NCBI RefSeq assembly: GCF_003003255.1
Contig: NZ_PVTD01000001.1
Coordinates: 1,054,001-1,118,000, forward strand
Reading direction: 5' to 3'
DNA: 64,000 nt
Origin: Aliiruegeria haliotis
GTDB taxonomy: Bacteria; Pseudomonadota; Alphaproteobacteria; Rhodobacterales; Rhodobacteraceae
The notes beneath the pieces are model-generated. The model did no database searches, had not been told where the DNA came from, and saw only the letters and a list, made by a program, of their open reading frames with translations. Shown piece after piece: positions 27,994 through 36,501 of the stretch. Position 1 is the stretch's first letter; each line of letters opens with the position of its first letter. The translations under genes were made by a program, and so were the position numbers.

Positions 27994-28120
27994 CCGGGCG
28001 CCGGGACGACGTCCCGGCGGGATCGGTGCGGACCGCGCCCGGCATTTCCTTTGTCGTGCCACGTTCCGACCCAATTGCAGCGGCAGCATGGAGCAAACAT
28101 GAACAGTCGAGGCGAGTTCC

Positions 28121-28975
28121 ATGCCATTGTCCAACCAGGTTTCTGCAACACTGCTGCTGCCACGGCCAGCCACATTCACAGCCGAGCGGCTGCTGGAGCG
28201 GGTGAATGACGGGCTGTCCGGCGCCGGTGTGCACTTTCGCCTGCGGGAAACGCCGCGAGGCATCCTGCTGACCAGTGACACGATCCATGTGCAGGTCATG
28301 GCGCGCGACCTTCCGGTACAGGACCGCCGCTTCGAGGCCGCGTTGACATCCGATCTGCCGCGACTTCTGGGCGAGGACTGGGCGGAATTGGTGGCAGAGC
28401 ATCGCGCCTCGGTGAAGATCTGCGCCGGGCCGGGTCCACGGCCGGGTGAAACACCAGGCACGGGCCCGGAACTGGGCAAGCAGGACAGGCAGGATCTCGC
28501 GGACCTGATGATGCTGGCCTGCCACGAGGTCGCCGTTCGCATGGCCGAGACATGCCCGCCCCTGGCGGTCCATTGGAACCAGTCGCAACAGATCCTGACA
28601 CCAGAACGGTTTGCCGCCGTCGCCAACATGCGATTCCCCCTGCCCCTGTTCCTGCACGGGCGACCGACGGAGACCGGCCCGGGCGGGCTGGGCCTTCGGA
28701 TTGTCGGCGCAGAGGCGCTGGTCGGTCACGCGCTCGAAATTTCGCCAGTCGCGAGGCCACATGACTGGCTCATGTCCCGAGTCCTTGCCTTCGTCTCCTT
28801 CCTGCGCGCCAGAGGCCATGTACCGGCCGACGGGTCTGCGTTCGGGGTGGAGGACGGTGAGCGGATCGTCGTGCGGCGCACCGATGGCGGCGGGATCCGG
28901 CTCGTGGTCGAAGCGCATGGAGGCAAGTCGGTGAAATCCCCGACGCACCGGGTGGCGACCGATCAGGCCGCGTGA
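28121..28975 (+). CDS. DUF4261-like protein of unknown function
   Basis: A 284-residue soluble protein. The C-terminal third resembles DUF4261: a GLGLRIVGAEALVGHALEI strand-helix, then MSRVLAFVSFLRARGHVPADGS and a beta end with FGVEDGERIVVRR. The middle contains an AVHWNQSQQILTPERFAAVA stretch in the place where the family has a tryptophan-containing substrate-like segment. No signal peptide or membrane segment. Its last 13 bases overlap the convergent N-demethylase gene. The family function is unknown, and the family match itself is by eye and moderate. Confidence 0.65.
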   Translation: MPLSNQVSATLLLPRPATFTAERLLERVNDGLSGAGVHFRLRETPRGILLTSDTIHVQVMARDLPVQDRRFEAALTSDLPRLLGEDWAELVAEHRASVKICAGPGPRPGETPGTGPELGKQDRQDLADLMMLACHEVAVRMAETCPPLAVHWNQSQQILTPERFAAVANMRFPLPLFLHGRPTETGPGGLGLRIVGAEALVGHALEISPVARPHDWLMSRVLAFVSFLRARGHVPADGSAFGVEDGERIVVRRTDGGGIRLVVEAHGGKSVKSPTHRVATDQAA

Positions 28976-29775
28976 CGACGCTCCAGCACGGCGAGCTGTT
29001 CTGCCGACATTGAAGCGCGCTCCAGCAGCATCGTATGGATCGAGAAGGCCACCGCGCCACTTTCCGGCAGGCGCACCAGGCATTGCCGTTCGGAGCGGAA
29101 CCAGGGCGCAACGGGTCCGCCCACCGGCCTCGGATCATCCTCCGTGCGCGGCTGGAACAGCGCCGGATCATCGTAGAACAGCGCGTTCGACCGTGTGAGC
29201 GGGCGCCCCGGCTGGACACCGTCCAGCAGCCGCTGCACCCGTGCCGCCAACCTGTCATCATAGATATCGACCGGCACGTGAATGGCCAGCATCGGGCGCC
29301 CGATCTTTTGCGCCAGCGTCCAACTCGCCGGAAAGCAAAGCACAGCGGCGGTCAGCAGGTGTTCGGCGCCTCCCTCCGGCTTCTGGAGGATGCAGAAATC
29401 CTCCTGCACCAACCGTCCCAGCGTGGGGAGGGGGCGGTCGCGATCCAGATCGACCAACCGTCCGTCCGGACAGCGCATCCTTTTGCCCATGGGTTCGAAA
29501 CCGGGGTGGGAATCGAGATGGGACAGAACGAGATCGAAGAGTTCCCGCGCAGCAGGCTCTGCGCCTGGCGCGCATTGCAGAACGGCCTCGGGCTGTTCCG
29601 CCAGCAGCCGCTCCCGCTCCGCCATCTGCCCGGCGTAGCTGTCGAGCACCCAGAGCCAGTCGGTCGGATCGAACGGAACGGTCCCCGGCAAGGTCTCCGC
29701 CCGCGGCAGCATCCAGGGCGGGTTCGGGACGTGGCGGTTCAGGTAGGGCGGATGGTGCGGCCGTGTCTGTGTCAT
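28963..29775 (-). CDS. haem-dependent oxidative N-demethylase family protein (DUF3445)
   Basis: A 270-residue protein starting at ATG 29775. It has the DUF3445 features: the opening PPYLNRHVPNPPWMLPRA, DWLWVLDSYAGQMAERERLL, LVQEDFCILQKPEG, the LCFPASWTLAQKIGRPMLAIHVPVD core and the RPLTRSNALFYDDPALFQP block, with FSIHTMLLERASMS near the end. Characterised relatives bind haem and remove N-methyl groups from methylated amines with oxygen. The natural substrate here is unknown; no flavin or ferredoxin partner gene is adjacent. Confidence 0.9.
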   Translation of the reverse strand: MTQTRPHHPPYLNRHVPNPPWMLPRAETLPGTVPFDPTDWLWVLDSYAGQMAERERLLAEQPEAVLQCAPGAEPAARELFDLVLSHLDSHPGFEPMGKRMRCPDGRLVDLDRDRPLPTLGRLVQEDFCILQKPEGGAEHLLTAAVLCFPASWTLAQKIGRPMLAIHVPVDIYDDRLAARVQRLLDGVQPGRPLTRSNALFYDDPALFQPRTEDDPRPVGGPVAPWFRSERQCLVRLPESGAVAFSIHTMLLERASMSAEQLAVLERRHAA

Positions 29776-30146
29776 GGGCCGACCCTGCGCCTCCGCGCCG
29801 AGAGAAGGAAGCGCGTCATGGCGACGCGACCTCGCACCGCGCGGAGCCCGGGCGCGTTTGTGCAGGGTGAGAACTCCGGCGACCGGGGGAACGGTGGTGG
29901 GCATCTCCGAGCCATGGCTTCCGCACCGCCCGGAACACCAAGCCGGCGCGGTCGTATTCCGGGGGCTGTGCCACGAGCCGACCTTTGAGGTTACCTCCCC
30001 GGAGCCAACGCCAGCGCAACCACACCGCGCGCGGTTTCGCGCGCTTCGCCCACCGGAGGCAGCTGGCACATGTGGCTATCTCGACACCGGCTGCGGCCTC
30101 CAGACCAAGACGGCACCGGACACGCAAAGCGTACACCGCCCCTTGC
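29776..30146. other. intergenic region with a GC hairpin (30027-30044)
   Basis: No convincing gene. It must hold the end of ppsA transcription and the promoter of the N-demethylase gene. A hairpin with arms GCGCGCG (30027-30033) and CGCGCGC (30038-30044) and a 4-base loop is the only terminator candidate; no T-tract follows. Confidence 0.45.
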
Positions 30147-32564
30147 TCATAGAACGGCACCCTGAGCCCCGTCGGCCATATCACCGGACTCGGCGTCCAG
30201 AACATTGGCTTTCACCGCGACGAAGCTATCGGGCGTCACCGAAATCGAATCGATCCCGGCCGCCACCAGCAAGCGTGCGAAGTCCGGATCGTTGCTAGGC
30301 GCCTGACCGCAAAGCCCGATCTTCGCGCCCGCGGCGTGGGCCCGGGCAATCACGCTCTCGATCATCCACAGCACCGCCGGATCACGCTCCCGGAAGAGAG
30401 CGGCCAGCCCTTCGTTGTCGCGGTCGATGCCGAGCGTCAGCTGCGTCAGGTCGTTGGACCCGATGGAGAAGCCGTCGAACCGCCGGGCAAACGCCTCCGC
30501 AACGATCACGTTGGAGGGGATCTCGCACATGACATAGACCTCGAGGCCGTTTTCACCGCGCACAAGCCCGTGCCTCGCCATCTCCTCCAGCACCTTGTCG
30601 GCCTCCTCCGGCGAGCGGCAGAATGGGATCATTACCAGGACATTGTCGAAGCCCATCTCCTCCCGCAGGCGCCGAATGGCCCGGCACTCCAGCGCGAAGC
30701 CGTCGCGGTAGGCATCGGAGTAGTAGCGCGATGCGCCACGGAACCCGATCATCGGGTTTTCCTCGCCCGGCTCGAACTGCCGACCGCCCAGCAGGGCCGC
30801 GTATTCGTTTGTCTTGAAGTCGCTCATCCGGACGATGCAGGGGTTGGGATACCACGGCGCGGCAATGCAGGAGAGGCCCATGGCGAGGCTTTGGACAAAG
30901 TAGTCACAGCGATCCGCGTAGCCCTGTGTCAGCACGTCGATCGCGGCCTTGTCCTCCTCCAACTGCAACTGGTCGTAGCGGGTCAGCGCCAGCGGATGCA
31001 CCCTGATCTCGTTGTTGATCACGAACTCCATACGCGCCAGTCCAACGCCATCCGCAGGCAACCGCCACCAGCGCATGGCAGCTCCCGGATTGGCAAGGTT
31101 CAGCATTACCCTGGTGCGGGTTTCGGCCACCGCGTCGAGCACGGTTTCCTCCACCTCGACCTCCGCCGCACCGGCATATACCGCGCCACGGTCTCCCTCC
31201 GCGCAGTTGACCGTCACCATCTGGCCGTCATGCAGGATGTGGGTCGCGTCCCCGGTGCCGACGATGGCGGGCAGGCCCAGTTCGCGGCTGACGATGGCTG
31301 CGTGGGACGTGCGGCCGCCGTGATCAGTGATTATTGCGGAGGCGCGCTTCATGATAGGCACCCAGTCCGGGTCGGTTATCGAGGTCACGAGGATCGCGCC
31401 ATCGACAAATCGCTCTATATCGGAGGCGGTCTCGATCAGGCAGACCTCGCCGGTCGCCACGGACAGGCCGACGCTCAACCCGTCGAGCAGCTTCTCCCCG
31501 GCATTCGTCACCTTGTAGGACTTCAGCACCTCGCCGCCGGCGCGCGACTGCACGGTCTCCGGACGCGCCTGAACGATGTAGAGCTTGCCGGTGTCGCCGT
31601 CGCGGGCCCATTCCATGTCCATCGGCTGGCCATAATGCGCCTCGATGGTGCAGGACATCCGCGCAAGGTCGAGGATCTCGCTGTCGGACAGGACAAATTG
31701 CCCGCGCTCCCTGCGGGAGCAGGCCACGTTGCGGGTCCGGGCCCCGGCACCTGCCGCATAGATCATCTTGATCTCCTTGGCCCCAAGCGCCTTCTTCAGG
31801 ATCGGCGTCAGGTCGGGACGGTCGAGGAAGGGTTTGTAGACCTGGTATTCATCTGGATCGACCGCGCCCTGCACGACATTTTCGCCAAGCCCCCAGGCCG
31901 CATTGATCAACACCACCTTGTCGAAGCCGGTTTCCGTGTCGAGGCTGAACATCACGCCCGATCCCCCGATGTCGGAGCGGATCATCAGCTGGACCCCGAT
32001 CGACAGTGCCACAGCGAGATGGTCGAACCCCTGGATCTCCCGGTAGGAGATCGCCCGGTCGGTGAAGAGCGAGGCATAGCAGTGCCGGCAGGCCCGAAGC
32101 AGATCCTCCTCGCCACGGACATTGAGGAAGGTCTCCTGCTGGCCCGCAAAGGAGGCATCCGGCAGGTCCTCCGCCGTCGCACTGGACCGCACGGCCACCG
32201 ATGGCTCCGCCGTGCCGACCCGCGCCCCGAGCGCGGCATAGGCGTCGCGGATCTCGGCCTCAATCTCGGTGGGCCAGTCGCCGGCCCGGATCTCCGCCCG
32301 GATCAGCTTGCCTGCCTCCTGCAAGGTGATCCGCTCCCGCGCGAGGTCATCGAGGCAGGATGTCAGGAAGGTCTGAAGGTTGTTTTTCCGAATGAACCGC
32401 CGGTAGGCCTCGGAGGTCGTCGCAAAGCCCGGCGGGACGGAAATGCCCTCTTCGCCAAGGCTGCGCACCATCTCTCCCAGCGATGCATTCTTACCGCCCA
32501 CGGTCGCGACATCGTCACGCCCGAGGTCCTCGAACCAGATCAGGTTGTCGTGTGTATCGAACAT
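30147..32564 (-). CDS. ppsA: phosphoenolpyruvate synthase
   Basis: An 805-residue enzyme with the usual three parts. The N-terminal ATP-grasp half has VGGKNASLGEM, VRSSATAEDLPDASFAGQQETFLN and GGSGVMFSLDTETGFDKVV. The swivelling domain carries the phosphohistidine in ITDHGGRTSHAAIVSRELG (about residues 414-432). The C-terminal TIM barrel has GVGLARMEFVI, MIGFRGASRYYSD, EVYVMCEIPSNVI and the closing KIGLCGQAPSNDPDFARLL with the active cysteine. It converts pyruvate and ATP to PEP, AMP and phosphate. It lies 135 bases downstream of the hydrogenase maturation protease on the same strand, so it may share that transcript. Confidence 0.96.
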   Translation of the reverse strand: MFDTHDNLIWFEDLGRDDVATVGGKNASLGEMVRSLGEEGISVPPGFATTSEAYRRFIRKNNLQTFLTSCLDDLARERITLQEAGKLIRAEIRAGDWPTEIEAEIRDAYAALGARVGTAEPSVAVRSSATAEDLPDASFAGQQETFLNVRGEEDLLRACRHCYASLFTDRAISYREIQGFDHLAVALSIGVQLMIRSDIGGSGVMFSLDTETGFDKVVLINAAWGLGENVVQGAVDPDEYQVYKPFLDRPDLTPILKKALGAKEIKMIYAAGAGARTRNVACSRRERGQFVLSDSEILDLARMSCTIEAHYGQPMDMEWARDGDTGKLYIVQARPETVQSRAGGEVLKSYKVTNAGEKLLDGLSVGLSVATGEVCLIETASDIERFVDGAILVTSITDPDWVPIMKRASAIITDHGGRTSHAAIVSRELGLPAIVGTGDATHILHDGQMVTVNCAEGDRGAVYAGAAEVEVEETVLDAVAETRTRVMLNLANPGAAMRWWRLPADGVGLARMEFVINNEIRVHPLALTRYDQLQLEEDKAAIDVLTQGYADRCDYFVQSLAMGLSCIAAPWYPNPCIVRMSDFKTNEYAALLGGRQFEPGEENPMIGFRGASRYYSDAYRDGFALECRAIRRLREEMGFDNVLVMIPFCRSPEEADKVLEEMARHGLVRGENGLEVYVMCEIPSNVIVAEAFARRFDGFSIGSNDLTQLTLGIDRDNEGLAALFRERDPAVLWMIESVIARAHAAGAKIGLCGQAPSNDPDFARLLVAAGIDSISVTPDSFVAVKANVLDAESGDMADGAQGAVL

Positions 32565-32699
32565 GGTCGCTCCTCCGCAAGATCGACGCGACTGTCCCGG
32601 CTCAAGTATAGCGCCGATGCGACGCGCGCGCGTTGATCGGCGTCATGGAAGCGGGGTTTGCGGCCCGGCATCGCAACCGGCGCCGACTGGAAATCCGGG

Positions 32700-33143
32700 T
32701 CAGCGGACGGCCTGAGTCAACTCGGCCACGACGGCACTTGCGGCACGGGCCACCTCCGCCGACAAGCCCGCCCTGGCGGTGAAATCCGCCCCCTCGATCC
32801 CGATCACCTCCAGCCGGTCGGGCAAGCGGCCCAGCCGCCGGGCCGTTTCAACCGCTTCGGCGAGGCCGAATTCATGTGTCGAATTGTGAAACAGCGGCCG
32901 GGGGAGTGACGTCTTGATGGCATCGAAACGGACGATGCTGCCCGGGGCGGACCCGCTTCGGGTGGCGTCGATCAGCGTCAGGTTCGTTTCTGTCCCGAAA
33001 ATCCAGATCAGGCCCATACCATCCGCCGACCAGACCCGTGCACGCAGGCCGCCGTCGGCGAGCCGGGTTGCAATCCAGGGACCGACGCCATCGTCGCGCC
33101 GCATGGCATTGCCGAAACCGATGACGAGCCGCCGATCAGCCAC
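32700..33143 (-). CDS. NiFe hydrogenase maturation protease
   Basis: GTG 33143 is taken as the start; it overlaps the hydA stop by 8 bases and gives 147 residues. The HycI/HyaD motifs are present: VIGFGNAMRRDDGVGPWIA at the N-terminus, with the nickel-binding acid in RRDDGVG, and a central TLIDATRSGSAPG. A histidine in the FHNSTHEFGLAEAV segment matches the conserved metal ligand. Such proteases remove the short C-terminal tail of the large subunit once nickel is inserted. The tail to be removed is visible in the preceding gene. Confidence 0.9.
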   Translation of the reverse strand: MADRRLVIGFGNAMRRDDGVGPWIATRLADGGLRARVWSADGMGLIWIFGTETNLTLIDATRSGSAPGSIVRFDAIKTSLPRPLFHNSTHEFGLAEAVETARRLGRLPDRLEVIGIEGADFTARAGLSAEVARAASAVVAELTQAVR

Positions 33144-34425
33144 GATCCACCGACAGGTCGAGGAAATGCGTCGCACAAGAGATGCAGGGGTCATGGTTGC
33201 GGATCACCTGCTCACAGCGCAATCGCAAGGCGGTGTCGTCGAGCCCCCGCGAGGCCCGGATCACCCGTTTCAGATCGGCTTCGATCTGTGGCTGGTTCTG
33301 CGACGTCGGCGGCACGATGGTGGCGGAGACGATCCTGCCCTTCGCATCGATCCGGTAGCGATGATGGCAGATCCCGCGCGGTGCCTCGGTGCATCCCTGC
33401 CCGATCCCGGCGCGGGGATGCACCTCCGCTGCGGGCGGGTCGGGCGGCACGTACGCACCTGCCAGCCGCAGTGCTTCTTCGCAGGCATATTGGACTTCCA
33501 GCATGCGGACGAGGATCGACCTGAAGGGATTGCATTCGACCTCTGCCACCCCGCAATCCTGCGCCGTCTTCAACACGGTTGGGCCAAGATGGTCCCGGTT
33601 CAGGGCGTAGCGTGCCAGCGGCCCGACAAGGTAGGCCGCGCCATCCCGCATCCGTCCGTGAAGTGCGGTCGAGCGGACCACCTGCTCCTCTGTGAAATGG
33701 TCGTGGAAGTCGCTGACGGGTATGTCCAGCCCCCGGCTGGAGCCAATCCGACCGGCTTCGATCGGGTAGACCTGCGGATGGACCATGGCCACAAAGGTAT
33801 AATCGCCCCGGTCGTCGGGAAAGTCGAACTCCGCGAACCGAAGCGCCAGCGTGCGGGCGGCACCGATCCCCCATTCCAGCTCCGGAAGGAGGGCGGAGAT
33901 GGCGGCCCTGTCCGGCGCCCGGAAGAAGCCGCCAACCCGGGTATTGACCGGGTGGACGGCACGGCCACCGATCACTTCCATTATGTCATTGCCAAGTTTC
34001 TTGAGCCGCAGGGCCGTGGTCACCAGCTCTGGTTCGACCTCCGAGATCTCGATGATGTCCCGCAGCCCGAGGTAGTCCGGCGCATGCAGCATGGCAGCGT
34101 GCAGGACATGGCTCTGGATCCATTCGCCACAATAGATCAGCCGTCGCAGGGCGGCGATCTCGGGCGGGATGTCGGTGCCCCACGCCTGCTCCACCGCCTG
34201 GCAGGCGGAGGTGATGTAGGCAACCGGACAGATGCCGCAGATCCGGCTGGTGATATCGGGCGCCTCGGTGGCCTCCCTGCCCTGCAACAGCCCTTCGAAA
34301 AAGCGTGGCGGCTCGAAGATCCGGAACTCGACGATCTCCACGTCGTCGCCGCGCAATCGCACGTGCAACGCCCCCTCGCCCTCGACGCGGGCCAGTGCAT
34401 TGACGGTGATGGTCCGCTCACTCAT
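33136..34425 (-). CDS. hydA: NiFe hydrogenase large (alpha) subunit, group 3b-like
   Basis: A 429-residue protein starting at ATG 34425, overlapping hydD by 8 bases. Both nickel-site motifs are complete: RICGIC (about residues 61-66) and DPCISCATH near the C-terminus. After that histidine comes the tail FLDLSVDRG, the piece expected to be cut by the maturation protease encoded next. The internal HPVNTRVGGFF and NRDHLGPTVL segments and the lack of a twin-arginine partner put it with cytoplasmic NAD(P)-linked 3b 'sulfhydrogenases'. It would oxidise or evolve H2, coupled to NAD(P) through HydG and HydB. The hyp genes for nickel-site assembly are not in the window. Confidence 0.94.
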   Translation of the reverse strand: MSERTITVNALARVEGEGALHVRLRGDDVEIVEFRIFEPPRFFEGLLQGREATEAPDITSRICGICPVAYITSACQAVEQAWGTDIPPEIAALRRLIYCGEWIQSHVLHAAMLHAPDYLGLRDIIEISEVEPELVTTALRLKKLGNDIMEVIGGRAVHPVNTRVGGFFRAPDRAAISALLPELEWGIGAARTLALRFAEFDFPDDRGDYTFVAMVHPQVYPIEAGRIGSSRGLDIPVSDFHDHFTEEQVVRSTALHGRMRDGAAYLVGPLARYALNRDHLGPTVLKTAQDCGVAEVECNPFRSILVRMLEVQYACEEALRLAGAYVPPDPPAAEVHPRAGIGQGCTEAPRGICHHRYRIDAKGRIVSATIVPPTSQNQPQIEADLKRVIRASRGLDDTALRLRCEQVIRNHDPCISCATHFLDLSVDRG

Positions 34426-35185
34426 GGCGTGCCGCCTCCTCCGCAAATGGCTGGGCGCCAGCGTTGAAGCCCCGGTAGAGTGCCATGATCTCTCCCGCCG
34501 TCATCCCAAGGTCCCGCAATTGCGCGGACATGGCCGCGCAATTCGCGCCCTCCACGGGCCCGAAGCAACCGTAGCAGCCCCGCCCGATCCGTGGGCAGAG
34601 GTTGCCGCACCCGGCCCGTGTGACCGGTCCGAGGCAGGGGGTGCCCGTTGCGACCATGACGCAAACGGTCCCCGCACGTTTGCACTCGGCACATTGCGCG
34701 ACATCGGGAAGATCGGGCCGCCGCCCGGCGAGGCTCGCCGCGACAAGCTCCAGCAGATCCCGACGGGACACCGGGCACCCCCGCAGTTCGGCATCGACCG
34801 CCACGTGATCCGACACGGGCGTCGAGCGTTCCAGAACCTCGATGAGCGCGGGATCCGGGTAGACGCTGCGTTTCAAGGCGTCGAGGTCGCGCGTATCGCG
34901 GAGCGCCTGGATCCCGCCCGCCGTGGCGCAGGCCCCGATCGTGACGAGCCGGGCCGAGGCTGCCCGGATTTCCCGAATGCGCACCGCGTCCTGCGCAGTG
35001 GTGATCGATCCCTCGACAAGGGAGAGGTCATAGGGCCCCGCCTCCACGCGGCTGCTTGCCTCCAGGAAGTGAGAGATCCGGACCGCCCCGGCCAGCTCCA
35101 GCAACGCCTCTTCGCAGTCGAGAAGGCTCAACTGGCACCCGTCGCAGGACGCGAATTTCCAGATGGCAATGCGGGGCGCACCCAT
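34418..35185 (-). CDS. hydD: NiFe hydrogenase small (delta) subunit, group 3b-like
   Basis: A 255-residue protein from ATG 35185. The iron-sulfur ligands are in place: KFASCDGCQLSLLDCEEALL at the N-terminus, TIGACATAGGIQALRD, the ELRGCPVSR segment and the C-terminal cysteine-rich CLGPVTRAGCGNLCPRIGRG, then CYGCFGPVEGANC. There is no twin-arginine signal and no membrane anchor, so the enzyme is cytoplasmic. The subunit passes electrons from the NiFe site towards the flavin subunit HydG, encoded one base upstream. Confidence 0.94.
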   Translation of the reverse strand: MGAPRIAIWKFASCDGCQLSLLDCEEALLELAGAVRISHFLEASSRVEAGPYDLSLVEGSITTAQDAVRIREIRAASARLVTIGACATAGGIQALRDTRDLDALKRSVYPDPALIEVLERSTPVSDHVAVDAELRGCPVSRRDLLELVAASLAGRRPDLPDVAQCAECKRAGTVCVMVATGTPCLGPVTRAGCGNLCPRIGRGCYGCFGPVEGANCAAMSAQLRDLGMTAGEIMALYRGFNAGAQPFAEEAARHE

Positions 35186-35186
35186 A

Positions 35187-36047
35187 TCAGATCCCCCGTA
35201 TCCTGAGCCGCGCGGCGACCCGGTCCCACCGGAACACCGGCCCGTCGCGGCAGACGAAATCGGCACCGAACTGGCAATGTCCGCAGCTTCCGGTGGCGCA
35301 TTTCATGTTGCGCTCCATGCTGATCCACTGCGCATCCGGCGGCACGCCCATATCCTCCAGTGCAAGGCAGCAGTGCCGCATCATCACTTCCGGCCCACAG
35401 ACTAGCGCGCTGACATTGGCCGGATCACACCTGTCCAGGGCCCGCGCCAGACGCGTGGTGACGACCCCAACCATGCCGGACCAGCCCGGCGTGGCACGGT
35501 CCACTGTCACCGAAAGCGCGAGCGCGGGCTCGCCCGCCCAATCCCGAAGCTGCTCCGGATAGAGCAGGTCCGTTGGGCTTCGTGCGCCAACCACCAGAAT
35601 TATGGACCGGAACCTCTCTGGCATGGCCAGCGCCTGCAGGATGGCTGGTCGCAGCGGGGCAAGGCCAAGCCCGCCCGCGACGATCAGCAGGTCCCTGCCC
35701 GCCTGCGCATCCACGGGCCATGGTTTCCCAAAGGGACCGCGAAGGCCCAGCATATCTCCCGGTTGCAACTGGCACAGCGCATGAGACACAGCCCCGACAT
35801 CCCGTATCGTGTGCAGCAGGCTGTCCGCGTTGCCCGGATCACCGGAGATCGAGATCGCGATTTCACCGACCCCGAATGCGTAGAGCATGTTGAACTGCCC
35901 CGGCCGGAAGGGCGCCAACCGGCCATCGACCGGGCAGAGCGACAGGGTCGCAACGTCGTCCGGCCCCTGCCGACGGTGCGCCACACGGGCCCGCATGGGC
36001 AACAGGGCCGAGGGTATCCGGGCCGTTTCAGGCACCCTCGCCACCAT
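35187..36047 (-). CDS. hydG: hydrogenase FAD/NAD(P)-binding (gamma) subunit
   Basis: A 286-residue ferredoxin-reductase-like protein, starting at ATG 36047 inside the end of the upstream gene (20-base overlap). The FAD motif FRPGQFNMLYAFGVGE and ISISG follow the N-terminal barrel; the pyridine-nucleotide half has LLIVAGGLGLAPLRPAI and VCGPEVMMRHCCLALEDMG; the C-terminus has a cysteine set MKCATGSCGHCQFG ... VCRDGPVF for a 2Fe-2S cluster. It transfers electrons between the hydrogenase clusters and NAD(P). The preference for NAD or NADP cannot be called. Confidence 0.93.
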   Translation of the reverse strand: MVARVPETARIPSALLPMRARVAHRRQGPDDVATLSLCPVDGRLAPFRPGQFNMLYAFGVGEIAISISGDPGNADSLLHTIRDVGAVSHALCQLQPGDMLGLRGPFGKPWPVDAQAGRDLLIVAGGLGLAPLRPAILQALAMPERFRSIILVVGARSPTDLLYPEQLRDWAGEPALALSVTVDRATPGWSGMVGVVTTRLARALDRCDPANVSALVCGPEVMMRHCCLALEDMGVPPDAQWISMERNMKCATGSCGHCQFGADFVCRDGPVFRWDRVAARLRIRGI

Positions 36048-36498
36048 AGAGATCCGCCACCTGAAGCCTTTGCGCCCGGAACCGTGCCGCCAGATGCGGC
36101 AGCCAGTACTTGAAAAGCTGGTAGCCCAGCATCGGGTCGTCGTCGCATTTCCCGCGCAGGCAGGCCGCATCGAGGCCGACGCAGCTGACCTCCGTCAGGG
36201 CGCGGGCGTCGAACAGGGTTCTGTAGGGCGGGATCAACCACCCCCAGCCAAGGATATCGCCGCCGTGAACCGTCTCGACCACCGTCGGGCTGATATGGGC
36301 GGCCGAGATCTCGATCGCCACATCGCCCTTGCGCAGTACATAGACCAGCTCCGCCGGCGCTCCTTCCTTCTGGATCAGCTCGCCCGCTCCGAAATGGAAG
36401 TTGCGGGCGCAACCGGCCAGCGTTTCGATCGATCCCGCATCGAAGCGCCCAAGGATCAGGTGATCCGCCAGCAGTTCCGGTATGCTCTGAACGTCCAT
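36028..36498 (-). CDS. stand-alone cyclic-nucleotide-binding (CRP-like sensor) domain protein
   Basis: A 156-residue protein made of one cNMP-binding fold: F.AG..IQKEGAPAELVYVLRKGDVAIEI, then HGGDILGWGWLIPPYRTLFDARALTEVSCVGLDAACL and a C-terminal helix (LGYQLFKYWLPHLAARFRAQRL). The helix-turn-helix that follows in CRP/FNR proteins is missing: the protein stops after the dimerisation-like helix. The phosphate-binding cassette is not the CRP consensus, so the ligand may differ. Because the gene lies between hydB and hydG and overlaps hydG by 20 bases, it probably regulates or docks onto the hydrogenase at the protein level. Confidence 0.85.
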   Translation of the reverse strand: MDVQSIPELLADHLILGRFDAGSIETLAGCARNFHFGAGELIQKEGAPAELVYVLRKGDVAIEISAAHISPTVVETVHGGDILGWGWLIPPYRTLFDARALTEVSCVGLDAACLRGKCDDDPMLGYQLFKYWLPHLAARFRAQRLQVADLYGGEGA

Positions 36499-36501
36499 CG
36501 T

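Noticed and set aside
30336-32636. 766-residue plus-strand open frame
   Set aside because: Fully antisense to ppsA, His/Arg-rich, a by-product of GC-rich codon use.
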